NCBI RefSeq assembly: GCF_024753145.1
Contig: NZ_JANUGU010000006.1
Location: 248,001-312,000, forward strand
DNA from: Massilia terrae
GTDB lineage: Bacteria; Pseudomonadota; Gammaproteobacteria; Burkholderiales; Burkholderiaceae_D
Direction of reading: 5' to 3'
DNA length: 64,000 bases
Numbering within the stretch: the first letter of the stretch is position 1; the number at the start of each line of letters is the position of its first letter. Position numbers and translations under genes: made by a program. Of this stretch, positions 9,021 to 18,998 are shown in pieces. The notes beneath the pieces are model-generated. The model was not told where the DNA came from and made no database searches. It saw only the letters and a list, made by a program, of their open reading frames with translations.

Positions 9021-11276
<2,256 letters not shown>

Positions 11277-11290
11277 TCTTCAGCCACGAA

Positions 11291-11318
11291 CGTCGTTCCC
11301 GCCTTCGCGGGAACGACG
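11291..11318. repeat. REP-like palindrome 1
   Basis: This is a perfect 11-bp hairpin, CGTCGTTCCCG / CGGGAACGACG, with a 6-nt loop between two convergent genes. It belongs to the dispersed GTTCCCGC family seen nine times in this window. There is no T tract, so it is not a typical terminator. Confidence 0.8.
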
Positions 11319-11341
11319 ATCTCTCTTATGCACGGCTTACC

Positions 11342-12454
11342 TTAAACCGCCAAATCCGCACTCGCGATCTTCTGCCTCAGCGCGCGCGCATTGCGGTGCC
11401 GTGCCCGCAGCCGCGGGTTGGTGAGCAGCCGCGCCAGCGTTTCGCCGACCAGCATCACCACGCCCAGCAGCGGCAGCACCAGCATCAGTCCCGCCACCCC
11501 GGCCAGCGCGCCGCCGGCGAACAGCATCAGCACCGTCACCAGCGGATGGATGCGCAGGCTGCGTCCCACCGTCAGCGGCATGAACACGAAGTCGTCCAGC
11601 AGCCGCGCCAGCACGAACACCACCACCGCGCTGTACGCGATCACCGGCTGGCTCGGAGCATCGGTCGAGGCCACCACCACCACCAGCACGCAGCCGGCGA
11701 TCGAGCCCACGTACGGCACCCATGCCAGCAGCGCCGAGATCAGCCCCAGCACCAGCGGCGAGGACACACCGATGGTCCACAAGCCCAGCCCCAGCACCGC
11801 GGTGTCGATCACGGTCAGCCGGATCAGGCCCTCGAAGTAGCGGCGCGCGGTGCCGTCGACGTCGTGCAGCAGGCACAGGGTGCGTTCGAAGTAGGCGTTG
11901 GGCACGGCGCGCGCCAGGAAGCGCTTGAAGCGCACGCCGTCGCGCAGGAAGAAGAAGGTGAGGAAGGGGGCCAGCAGCAGCGAGGGCAGCCAGGACACCA
12001 CCGCCAGCACCAGCGTGCCCAGATGGTGCTGGGCGAAGTCGTTGGTGAGCGCGCGGATCGAACGGTTGACGATGGCGCGCAGGTGCATGCTGGCGAAGAT
12101 CGGCGAGCGCGATTCCAGTTCGGACGCGGTATTGCGGGCGAACGCGATGCCGCCGTTGACGTAGCGCGCGATGGCGGCCGGCCACGAGGCCGGGCCGGCC
12201 CAGGCCAGCAGCCCGGCGACCACCAGCAGCGCCAGCGTGAAGAACACGCCGCACACCACCAGCGCCGACAGGTTGCGGCTGGCGCCGGCGCGCACCATGC
12301 GCTGCATCGGTTCGAGCAGCATGTAGTACATCACGCCGCCCAGCAGCGCGGGCAGCACCAGCCACAGCATGTGCTGCAGCACCACCAGCAGCAGGCAGGT
12401 GGCGGCGACGATGCCGGCCCAGGCGACCGGGCCGGCGCGCTGCGGGCCCCTCAT
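11342..12454 (-). CDS. AI-2E family transporter (PF01594-type permease)
   Basis: This 370-residue polytopic membrane protein has the AI-2E permease family arrangement: N-terminal hydrophobic pair (WAGIVAATCLLLVVLQHMLW), a soluble loop of about 100 residues, and a C-terminal cluster of hydrophobic helices with ALLAWVPYVGSIAG and the polar LDDFVFMPLTVG segment. TqsA, the eponymous member, exports autoinducer-2, but other members move cations, so the substrate is open. The ATG at 12454 overlaps the stop of the upstream cyclic-nucleotide-binding protein as ATGA, which indicates translational coupling; the longer in-frame start at 12487 would lie inside that gene. Confidence 0.88.
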   Translation of the reverse strand: MRGPQRAGPVAWAGIVAATCLLLVVLQHMLWLVLPALLGGVMYYMLLEPMQRMVRAGASRNLSALVVCGVFFTLALLVVAGLLAWAGPASWPAAIARYVNGGIAFARNTASELESRSPIFASMHLRAIVNRSIRALTNDFAQHHLGTLVLAVVSWLPSLLLAPFLTFFFLRDGVRFKRFLARAVPNAYFERTLCLLHDVDGTARRYFEGLIRLTVIDTAVLGLGLWTIGVSSPLVLGLISALLAWVPYVGSIAGCVLVVVVASTDAPSQPVIAYSAVVVFVLARLLDDFVFMPLTVGRSLRIHPLVTVLMLFAGGALAGVAGLMLVLPLLGVVMLVGETLARLLTNPRLRARHRNARALRQKIASADLAV

Positions 12455-12933
12455 AGCGCTTCGAGCTGGGCCTGGGCGCCCATCCATTGGCGCAGCCGGC
12501 GGCCGAGCTGGCGCGCGAGCGCGAGCGCGATCTTGTAGCCGATCACGGCGTCGGTCTCCATCAGCGCCAGGAAGTCGGCGCGGAAGAACACCGCCAGCTC
12601 GCAGGCGTCGACCGCGCGCGCCTGGGCGTTGCGCGGGGTGTCGTCGATCAATGCCATGTCGCCGAAAAAGCTGCCCGGCTCCAGCAGCGCCACTTGCTGC
12701 CGGCCTTCGCCGCCATCGCGCACGATCGCGACCTGGCCGCTCATGACCAGATACAGCGCCTGGCCTTCCTCGCCCTCGTCGAACACGATCTCATCCGGCA
12801 GGTAGCGGCGCTCGTGCATCAGGCCATCCACGATCTTCAGCTCGAGCGGCTTGAGTGAGCCGAACAGGGGCGAATTCTTGAGCCGCTGCAGGCGCGGCGA
12901 CATGGGCGGCGGTTTGAGGAAGCCAAACATCAA
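12451..12933 (-). CDS. Cyclic-nucleotide-binding (Crp/cNMP) domain protein without HTH
   Basis: This 160-residue protein consists of one cNMP-binding beta-barrel domain (about residues 25-135). Its phosphate-binding-cassette region reads PGSFFGDMALIDDTPRNAQARA, close to the canonical FGExAL...RxA pattern. It ends after a C-terminal helix and lacks the Crp helix-turn-helix, so it cannot bind DNA like Crp. The stop overlaps the permease start as ATGA. The tight pairing suggests that it regulates or partners the AI-2E-type permease in response to a cyclic nucleotide; that is inference from gene order. Confidence 0.85.
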   Translation of the reverse strand: MMFGFLKPPPMSPRLQRLKNSPLFGSLKPLELKIVDGLMHERRYLPDEIVFDEGEEGQALYLVMSGQVAIVRDGGEGRQQVALLEPGSFFGDMALIDDTPRNAQARAVDACELAVFFRADFLALMETDAVIGYKIALALARQLGRRLRQWMGAQAQLEAL

Positions 12934-13175
12934 GGGAAACTCCGGGGGGCGCGGTATCGAATTGTGTCAATTATGCGGTATTCGCTGCGAACGCGGCTCT
13001 TTCTGGCCCGGATTTTCAACATCCCGCCATTGCTGGGGGGTGTTTGTGTTTACCAAATGCAATATTGTGCAACATCAACCTTTGAATCCATGTAATATAT
13101 TCCTTCTAGGAAATTGTTGTTAGTGTTCAAGTATTATTGTCTCGTTGAACTGGGACGGAATTTAACAGGTGCCCC

Positions 13176-14330
13176 GTGATCGACATTCCAACCATCATTC
13201 TTGCCCTCAGCATCGGCAACCTCGGGTTTGCGCTGCTGATGGCCGGCTATGTCCGCGGCAGCGGGCCCGACCGCGCACTGCGGCTGTGGATGTGGTCGCG
13301 GCTGGTGCTGGGCCTGACCCAGTTCGTCGGCTGGGCCCTGCCGGGCACCTGGGCCGATGAAGTGGCGGCGGCCGGCGGCATTGGCTGCATCGCGGCCGAG
13401 GCCGCAGCCTATTGCATCTACTTCGGCTTCCACCGCTGGCAGCGCGTGCTGCTCCCGGCGGCGGGCGTGGCGCTGCTGGCGCTGGCGGGCGCCGCCGTGG
13501 CGGGGGCGAACTACGTCCAGCTGATGGGGCTGGCCTGCGCCTTCGTGGCCGTGTTCGCGGCGGCGATCGCCTTCATCCTGCTGCGCGCGCGTACCGGCCG
13601 CCCCAGCTTCCTGCAGCGCGTGATCGGCGTGAACGACGCGCTGTTCGCGCTGTGCATGGCGCTGGGCGGTTGGGAGGGCCTGCTGCACCCTGAGCACGCA
13701 CTGGGCAGCAATCCCGCGCACGCGGTGGCCGGCATGGCGGCCTACCTGTTGATGATCGTGAACAGCGTCGGCTTCCTCCTGCTGTGCAAGCAGAAGGGCG
13801 ACGAGCAGATGGCGCTGCTGGCGACCACCGATTTCCTCACCGGCCTGATCAACCGCCGCGCCTTCTTCGAGCGCGCCGAGGCCGCGCGCCTGCTGGCGCT
13901 GCGCCTGCGCAAGCCCATCGCGCTGCTGATGCTCGACATCGACCACTTCAAGCAGCTCAACGACCGCTACGGCCATGCCGCCGGCGACGAGGCCCTGACG
14001 GCATTCGCGGCGACCGCGCGTGCGACCTTGCGCGAACACGACATCATGGGCCGCCTGGGCGGCGAGGAATTCGCGCTGGCGCTGCCCGCCACCGACCTGG
14101 GCGGCGCGCTGTTGGCGGCAGAACGGTTGCGGCGGGCGGTGAGCGCGGCGCCGGTGGTGCTTGGCTGCGGCGCCGAGCACGTCCTGAGGGTCAGCATCGG
14201 CGTGGTAGTGGTCGAACCCAACGAGCCGCTGACGGCGGCGCTGGCGCGCGCCGACCATGGCCTGTACGCGGCCAAGAGCGGCGGCCGTGACCGCGTCGAG
14301 ACCGGTCCGGCGGTACTCAGGCGCGCGTGA
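13176..14330 (+). CDS. Membrane-anchored diguanylate cyclase (GGDEF)
   Basis: The protein has 384 residues and a GTG start. The first 200 residues hold about six or seven hydrophobic helices with no recognised periplasmic sensor domain. A cytoplasmic GGDEF domain follows (about 215-375) with the active-site motif GGEEF near residues 295-299. The inhibitory I-site RxxD (REHD) stands five residues before GGEEF, so both cyclase activity and product feedback are expected. It makes c-di-GMP from two GTP. The AT-rich 240-nt gap upstream separates it from the divergent cNMP-binding gene. The downstream hairpin at 14341 may stop its transcript as well as the tRNA transcript. Confidence 0.93.
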   Translation: MIDIPTIILALSIGNLGFALLMAGYVRGSGPDRALRLWMWSRLVLGLTQFVGWALPGTWADEVAAAGGIGCIAAEAAAYCIYFGFHRWQRVLLPAAGVALLALAGAAVAGANYVQLMGLACAFVAVFAAAIAFILLRARTGRPSFLQRVIGVNDALFALCMALGGWEGLLHPEHALGSNPAHAVAGMAAYLLMIVNSVGFLLLCKQKGDEQMALLATTDFLTGLINRRAFFERAEAARLLALRLRKPIALLMLDIDHFKQLNDRYGHAAGDEALTAFAATARATLREHDIMGRLGGEEFALALPATDLGGALLAAERLRRAVSAAPVVLGCGAEHVLRVSIGVVVVEPNEPLTAALARADHGLYAAKSGGRDRVETGPAVLRRA

Positions 14331-14340
14331 GCGAGGGGAA

Positions 14341-14376
14341 AAGAAAAAGGGCCCGGTGTGCAACCGGGCCCTTTCG
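14341..14376 (-). terminator. Terminator of the tRNA unit (possibly bidirectional)
   Basis: The stem AGGGCCCGGT (14348-14357) pairs with ACCGGGCCCT (14363-14372) around a 5-nt loop. On the minus strand it is followed by TTTTTCTTTT, so it terminates the tRNA transcript; on the plus strand only CTTTC follows. Confidence 0.85.
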
Positions 14377-14381
14377 GATGT

Positions 14382-14458
14382 TGGCGGAGCGGACGGGGCT
14401 CGAACCCGCGACCCCCGGCGTGACAGGCCGGTATTCTAACCAACTGAACTACCGCTCC
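14382..14458 (-). tRNA. tRNA-Asp (GTC)
   Basis: A 77-nt cloverleaf includes an encoded CCA end. The acceptor stem GGAGCGG pairs with CCGCTCC, the T arm contains GGTTCGAGCCC and the D arm contains AGTTCAGTTGGTTAGA. The anticodon loop CTGTCAC gives anticodon GTC. It lies 41 nt downstream of tRNA-Val on the same strand and is probably co-transcribed with it. Confidence 0.97.
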
Positions 14459-14499
14459 GTTTTAAAACTGATCGGTACCTCGCTTTTCCGACATCGTTC

Positions 14500-14575
14500 T
14501 GGTGGGCGCTGAGAGGCTCGAACTCCCGACCTAAGCCTTGTAAGGGCTCCGCTCTACCAACTGAGCTAAGCGCCC
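14500..14575 (-). tRNA. tRNA-Val (TAC)
   Basis: A 76-nt cloverleaf has an encoded CCA. The acceptor stem GGGCGCT pairs with AGCGCCC, the D arm is TAGCTCAGTTGGTAGA, the T arm contains AGTTCGAGCCT, and the anticodon loop CTTACAA gives anticodon TAC. Confidence 0.97.
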
Positions 14576-14617
14576 GATGTCATCGACGTTTGTCATCACG
14601 TCCGAAGAAGAGGCCGA

Positions 14618-14647
14618 ATCATAGCGTATCCCTTGAAGGACGCGCAA
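14618..14647 (-). promoter_or_regulatory. Promoter of the tRNA-Val/tRNA-Asp unit
   Basis: On the minus strand a -35 TTGCGC (14642-14647) and a -10 TATGAT (14618-14623) are separated by 18 bp, 43 nt before the 5' end of tRNA-Val. The GC-rich stretch after the -10 resembles the discriminator of growth-rate-controlled stable RNA promoters. Confidence 0.6.
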
Positions 14648-14728
14648 GGGTTTTTCGAAAAAAGCATGGGGAAGTGACGGCGGGAACTGCAAACTGTCGT
14701 GTTTTTGACGCTACCGCAATTTGCGAGG

Positions 14729-14762
14729 GAACGTCGTTCGCGCGCAGGCGGGAACGACGTTC
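14729..14762. repeat. REP-like palindrome 2
   Basis: The 11-bp arms GAACGTCGTTC (14729-14739) and GAACGACGTTC (14752-14762) flank a GC-rich loop. It belongs to the dispersed GTTCCCGC family and sits just beyond the 3' end of the extracellular nuclease gene. Confidence 0.75.
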
Positions 14763-14772
14763 TCTTTTCGGC

Positions 14773-17700
14773 TTAGAGGACCGAACCGCTGGCGCCGGCC
14801 TGCAGCCAGCCCCCCTTCACGTGCAGATCGGCCGTCAGGTAGCCCTGTCCCACCAGCGCCGCCACCGTCCAGTCGCCCAGCAGCACCGTGTTGCCGTTCA
14901 GCGCGCCGCCCGTGATCGCCACCGCGTCGATCGAACCGTTGCCGTCCAGGTCGATGTCGGCGAAGCTGAAGCCGTCCGCCGCCTTGGCGCCCTTGATGAA
15001 GGCGTTGACGTCGGCCGCGGTCTCGGCGCCGGCGTAGCCGACCACGATGGTGTCCAGGTTGCCGTGGAAGTCGGTGATCAGGTCGGTGCCGGAATCGGCC
15101 GTGATCACGAAGGTGTCCTGGCCATTGCCACCGGTGAGGATGTCGTAGCCCGCGCCGCCGACCAGGATGTCGTTGGCGTTGCCTCCGTCCAGCGTGTCCG
15201 CGCCGGCGCCGCCGAACAGGACGTCCTTGCCGTTGCCACCGATGAGGGTGTCGCTGCCATCCAGGCCGCGCGCGACGTCGCCGCCATTGCCCGCGTAGTA
15301 GACGGTGTCGTGGCCCGCCGTGTCGACGAAGGTGGAGGCCTTGACGGTCCCGTAGACCACCTGGTTATCGCCCGCTTCCGTCACCGTGACCTTGACCGTC
15401 ACCGGGGCGCTCAGGCCGCCGTGGCCGTCGTCGGCGCGGTAGGTGAAGCTGTCCTCGAGCGACTGGCCGGTGGCCATCTTGTCGAACACCTCGGCGTCGG
15501 CGGCGTACACCACCTTGCCGTGGTCGATCTTCAGCGTCGCGCCCAGCGCCGACTTCAGGCTGCCGAGCACGATCGCCAGCGCGTCGCCGTCGACGTCGCT
15601 GTCGTTGGCCAGCACCTCGATCGTGACCGTGCCGTTTTCCAGCACCGCGGCGGCATCGGCCACCGCGACCGGCGCATCGTTGACCGGCGCCACCGACAGG
15701 TCGACCTTGGTCACCGCCGACAGGCCGCCGAAGCCGTCGCTGGCCTGGTAGCTGAAGCTGTCGGCGCCGTTGTAGTTGGCGGCCGCCAGGTACTCGAAGG
15801 AGCCGTCGGCGTTGAGCTTGAGCGTGCCGTGCGCCGGGCCGTTGACCAGCACCGCGCTCAGCGCGTCGCCGTTCGGGTCGGCGTCGTTGGCCAGCACGCC
15901 GTGGGCGGCATCGACCACCAGCTTGACGTCTTCGTCGGTGCCGTAGCCGGCGTCGGCGCCGGCCACCGGAGCGCTGTTGATCAGCACGCGCGACAGCACC
16001 GGATCGTGGTCGGTCGGCGCGGTGGCGTAGGGCAGGTTGGAGTTCACGTGCACGATGTCGAACTGCGCCGCGTCGTACAGCTTGGACGACACCAGGATGT
16101 GGTCGATCTGCTCGTTGTTGCCCTCGAAGGTGCTGCTGTAGCGGTCGTTCGGATCGAGCTTCCAGGTCAGGTTGGTCATCTGGCCGCCGTCTTCCAGCTG
16201 GGTCAGCGACTTTTCCCAGTACATGCCGTTGAAGTCGCCGCCGACCACCACGTTGGCGCCCGGGTTGGCCGCCATCAGCTTCTGCACATAGTCCTTCACC
16301 GCCAGCGTCTGGTCGGTGCGGCGCGCGTCGCCGGACACGATGGCCGGCTGGTCGACGCCGTACATCTCTTCGCTGCCCAGGCGCGAGTAGTTGTGGACGC
16401 TGACGAAGGTGACGGTCTCGCCGTGGAACTGGAAGTCCGCGACCAGCGGCTTGCGGCTGTTCTTGAAGGAGTCGCCGTCGGCCGGGGTGACGTCGCTCAG
16501 CAGCTTGACCGAGCCGGCCACGTAGCTGACCACGTCCGGGTTGTACAGGATGACGTTGCGAATGTTGCCGTTGGATTCGCCGCCGTTGCTGTTCTCGCTG
16601 GTCGGGTCGATCGTGACCCACGAGTAGCGCGGGCCACCGGCGGCCACGATGGCGTCGAGCAGCTTGTTGATGGTGACGTCGGCCGACAGCACGCCGGTGC
16701 CGGTGCCGTTGCTGTCCTGGACTTCCTCGACGCCGAGGATGTTCGGCGAACCCAGGCTGTGCACGACGTCGTAGCCGAGGTCGTCGAACTTGGACTGCGG
16801 GTCGAACGGGTCCATGTTCGCCATGTTGTAGGCGCCCACGGTCAGGTGCGCGGCATCGCCCTTGAGCGTGGTGGTTTCGTCGCTGATCGCGATGCGGTCC
16901 TTCACGGTCGGGATCGAGGTCGGGATCACTTCGTAGTTGCCGCCGAAGTAGTGCATCACGCCTGTGATGTCGCCCAGCAGGTCGCCGGTCTCGAAGCTGG
17001 TGGTCTCGGAGCCCGGGGCCACGCCGCCGTCGGTGAAGATGTCGATGCGCTCGGGGTTGGCGTCGGTGCCGCTGTGGGTGATGCCGCCGCGGTCGTTCAT
17101 GCCGGTCGCGCCCTTGCCCTGGTCGGCCACCACATAGGTCACGTTCTTGTAGGTGTCGTCGATCACCTGCGCGTTCTTGACCGTGACCACCATGCCTTCC
17201 AGCGATTCGTAGAAGTCGATGCCATCGTGGTCCGGATTGAAGGTCGCGAAGTGGTCGCTGTCGATCGCTTCGGTCGGCGGCAGGCGGCCGCCCTCGCCGA
17301 TGATGGTCGGCGCGATCAGGTTGCCGCTGCTGACCACCGACAGCGAATTCAGGTTGGAGACTTCGGTGATGGTCAGGTTGTTGGTGTCGCTTCCCTGGTA
17401 CTCGACCACGGTGCCCTGCAGCTTGACCATGTCGCCCACGTGCACCTTGTCGATGTAGTTCGGCGCGAACACGAACACGGCATCGGAGGTGGCGTCGTTG
17501 CCGTCGCCGTTCGGGTCCTGGATCCAGAAGCCCTTGGTGCCGGTGGTGTCGATCGCGGTCACCACGCCCATCGTGTTGACCAGCGTGTTCTCGTACGGCG
17601 AGCGATGGCCCGCGCCCTGGATCTCGTAGGTGTGGGTGAGGTCGGCGATGGTCTTGAAGTCGATCGGGTTGGCGCCGGTGCCGCCCCAGGCGTTGCCCGA

Positions 17701-18621
17701 CATGTCCAGCACCGCGCCGGCGTCGATGCTGACGTGGTAGGTGGACTGGGTGTGCAGCGCATCGGTGGGGTTGATGACCACGGACTGGCCGGACACGCTG
17801 ACCTGGCTCGCGTCCGTCACGTTGATCACGCGGGTGTCGCCGGCGCCGTCGCTGATGGTGATGGCGCCGCTGCCGAGTTTGACCAGCTCGTTGAAGTTGA
17901 GGACCAGGTTGGCGTCCTGGCCGATGCCGATCGCGTTGTCGGCCGGGGTGCTGGACGACAGCACGGGCGGCGTCAGGTCCGCCGCCAGCGCCTTGCTGCT
18001 CACCTTGATGTTGTCCACGCCGATCCACTCGTCGCTGCCGACGGCGTCGGTGGTCATGATGCGGATCTCGACCTGCGACTGGTTGTTGACGGCGAGCGGC
18101 AGGTCCAGTTCCAGGTGGGTCAGCTGGGTCGCCTGCGACGGGCCGGTGGAGGCGTCGGCCACATAGCCGCCGTCGAGGTTGATCCAGGGGCCGCTGTCGC
18201 CGATGCGGTACTGCACGTTCACTTGCTGGACCGAGTTGTCGGCGCTGCCGTCGATGTCGCGCAGGTCGACCGAGAAGTGCAGGTCCTGGCGTCCGGACGC
18301 GTCCAGGTAGAGCACCAGGTTCGGCGCCGGCGAGCCGCCCGAGCCCTGCATGGCGACGGTGGAATCGGCCAGCTGGAATTCGGCCACGCCGCCGTTGGTG
18401 ATGTTCGGATTGGTCTGGTTCGCGAGCACCTGGCCGGTGGTGGTCGTGCTGTCGGCGGTGATGGTGCGCGGATCCTTGCCGGTGGTGCTGGTCAGGCCGA
18501 CCCCGGCGTAGCCCATGATCGAGTCGACGCCGCTCCAGTCGTTGCTGGTGGAGATCAGGCTGGTGTTGCTCCAGTCCTGATAGAAATCCGCGTTGGACAG
18601 CTTGTAGAAAGTCTTCGACAT
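14773..18621 (-). CDS. ExeM/NucH-type extracellular endonuclease with cadherin-like and RTX repeats
   Basis: The 1282-residue protein has no N-terminal signal peptide. Its order is: an N-terminal carbohydrate-binding-like region (1-200), a SbsA/Big_5-type Ig domain (about 220-320, starting PVLSSSTPADNAIG), an OB-fold segment (about 325-440), and an endonuclease/exonuclease/phosphatase domain (about 535-880; LGVEEVQDSNG, VVVGGDFNGMYW, DHDPVLSRV). Two cadherin/VCBS-type Ig repeats follow (about 890-1080), then RTX calcium-binding nonapeptides (GGNGKDVLFGGAGADTLDGG, about 1115-1175). The RTX tract and missing signal peptide point to type I secretion, but no secretion genes are in the window. The likely role is digestion of extracellular DNA. 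Confidence 0.88.
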   Translation of the reverse strand: MSKTFYKLSNADFYQDWSNTSLISTSNDWSGVDSIMGYAGVGLTSTTGKDPRTITADSTTTTGQVLANQTNPNITNGGVAEFQLADSTVAMQGSGGSPAPNLVLYLDASGRQDLHFSVDLRDIDGSADNSVQQVNVQYRIGDSGPWINLDGGYVADASTGPSQATQLTHLELDLPLAVNNQSQVEIRIMTTDAVGSDEWIGVDNIKVSSKALAADLTPPVLSSSTPADNAIGIGQDANLVLNFNELVKLGSGAITISDGAGDTRVINVTDASQVSVSGQSVVINPTDALHTQSTYHVSIDAGAVLDMSGNAWGGTGANPIDFKTIADLTHTYEIQGAGHRSPYENTLVNTMGVVTAIDTTGTKGFWIQDPNGDGNDATSDAVFVFAPNYIDKVHVGDMVKLQGTVVEYQGSDTNNLTITEVSNLNSLSVVSSGNLIAPTIIGEGGRLPPTEAIDSDHFATFNPDHDGIDFYESLEGMVVTVKNAQVIDDTYKNVTYVVADQGKGATGMNDRGGITHSGTDANPERIDIFTDGGVAPGSETTSFETGDLLGDITGVMHYFGGNYEVIPTSIPTVKDRIAISDETTTLKGDAAHLTVGAYNMANMDPFDPQSKFDDLGYDVVHSLGSPNILGVEEVQDSNGTGTGVLSADVTINKLLDAIVAAGGPRYSWVTIDPTSENSNGGESNGNIRNVILYNPDVVSYVAGSVKLLSDVTPADGDSFKNSRKPLVADFQFHGETVTFVSVHNYSRLGSEEMYGVDQPAIVSGDARRTDQTLAVKDYVQKLMAANPGANVVVGGDFNGMYWEKSLTQLEDGGQMTNLTWKLDPNDRYSSTFEGNNEQIDHILVSSKLYDAAQFDIVHVNSNLPYATAPTDHDPVLSRVLINSAPVAGADAGYGTDEDVKLVVDAAHGVLANDADPNGDALSAVLVNGPAHGTLKLNADGSFEYLAAANYNGADSFSYQASDGFGGLSAVTKVDLSVAPVNDAPVAVADAAAVLENGTVTIEVLANDSDVDGDALAIVLGSLKSALGATLKIDHGKVVYAADAEVFDKMATGQSLEDSFTYRADDGHGGLSAPVTVKVTVTEAGDNQVVYGTVKASTFVDTAGHDTVYYAGNGGDVARGLDGSDTLIGGNGKDVLFGGAGADTLDGGNANDILVGGAGYDILTGGNGQDTFVITADSGTDLITDFHGNLDTIVVGYAGAETAADVNAFIKGAKAADGFSFADIDLDGNGSIDAVAITGGALNGNTVLLGDWTVAALVGQGYLTADLHVKGGWLQAGASGSVL

Positions 18622-18998
18622 GCAGTTCCCCTGTTGTTGTTGCGCTGGTGGTCAAGCGGACTGCCGTATCCTCGGCCTTCAAATTGTCCGCGGGAAAATT
18701 AATTGTGCAGCATCTCATCTACTGCGGGTAAATATTATTTCGCTAATAAGTGCGCGGCCTTTCCGATATAAATTGCCGCATAGGAACTCATTACGCGACC
18801 GAATATCTTGCCATTCAGGTATGACATATTGATGACGTGTCCAGACCGCGGACGCGCTCGTGTTAGCAGGCGGCTACGGCAGGAAAATTTTCTGTTGCAG
18901 GCATGCCGAAAAGCCCGTTACTTACCCGCACGCAACGCTTTCTGGGGTTAGCCTTCACGCTCTTTTCTTCAAGCACTTGCTTTCGGCAAAGGAGTTAC
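18622..18998. other. Divergent intergenic region, nuclease/subtilase
   Basis: This 377-nt gap between two divergent exoenzyme genes is AT-richer than its surroundings (for example around 18690-18780). It must hold both promoters, but no -35/-10 pair good enough to call was seen. An AAAGGAG Shine-Dalgarno stands just before the subtilase ATG. Confidence 0.5.

Noticed and set aside
11291..11318. Hairpin after ygiQ as a rho-independent terminator
   Set aside because: The sequence matches the dispersed REP family and no T tract follows.
14590..18702. 1370-codon plus-strand reading frame antisense to the nuclease gene
   Set aside because: The minus strand encodes recognisable EEP, Ig and RTX domains; the plus-strand translation is low-complexity Val/Gly/Asp/Arg sequence, a usual shadow of GC-rich genes.
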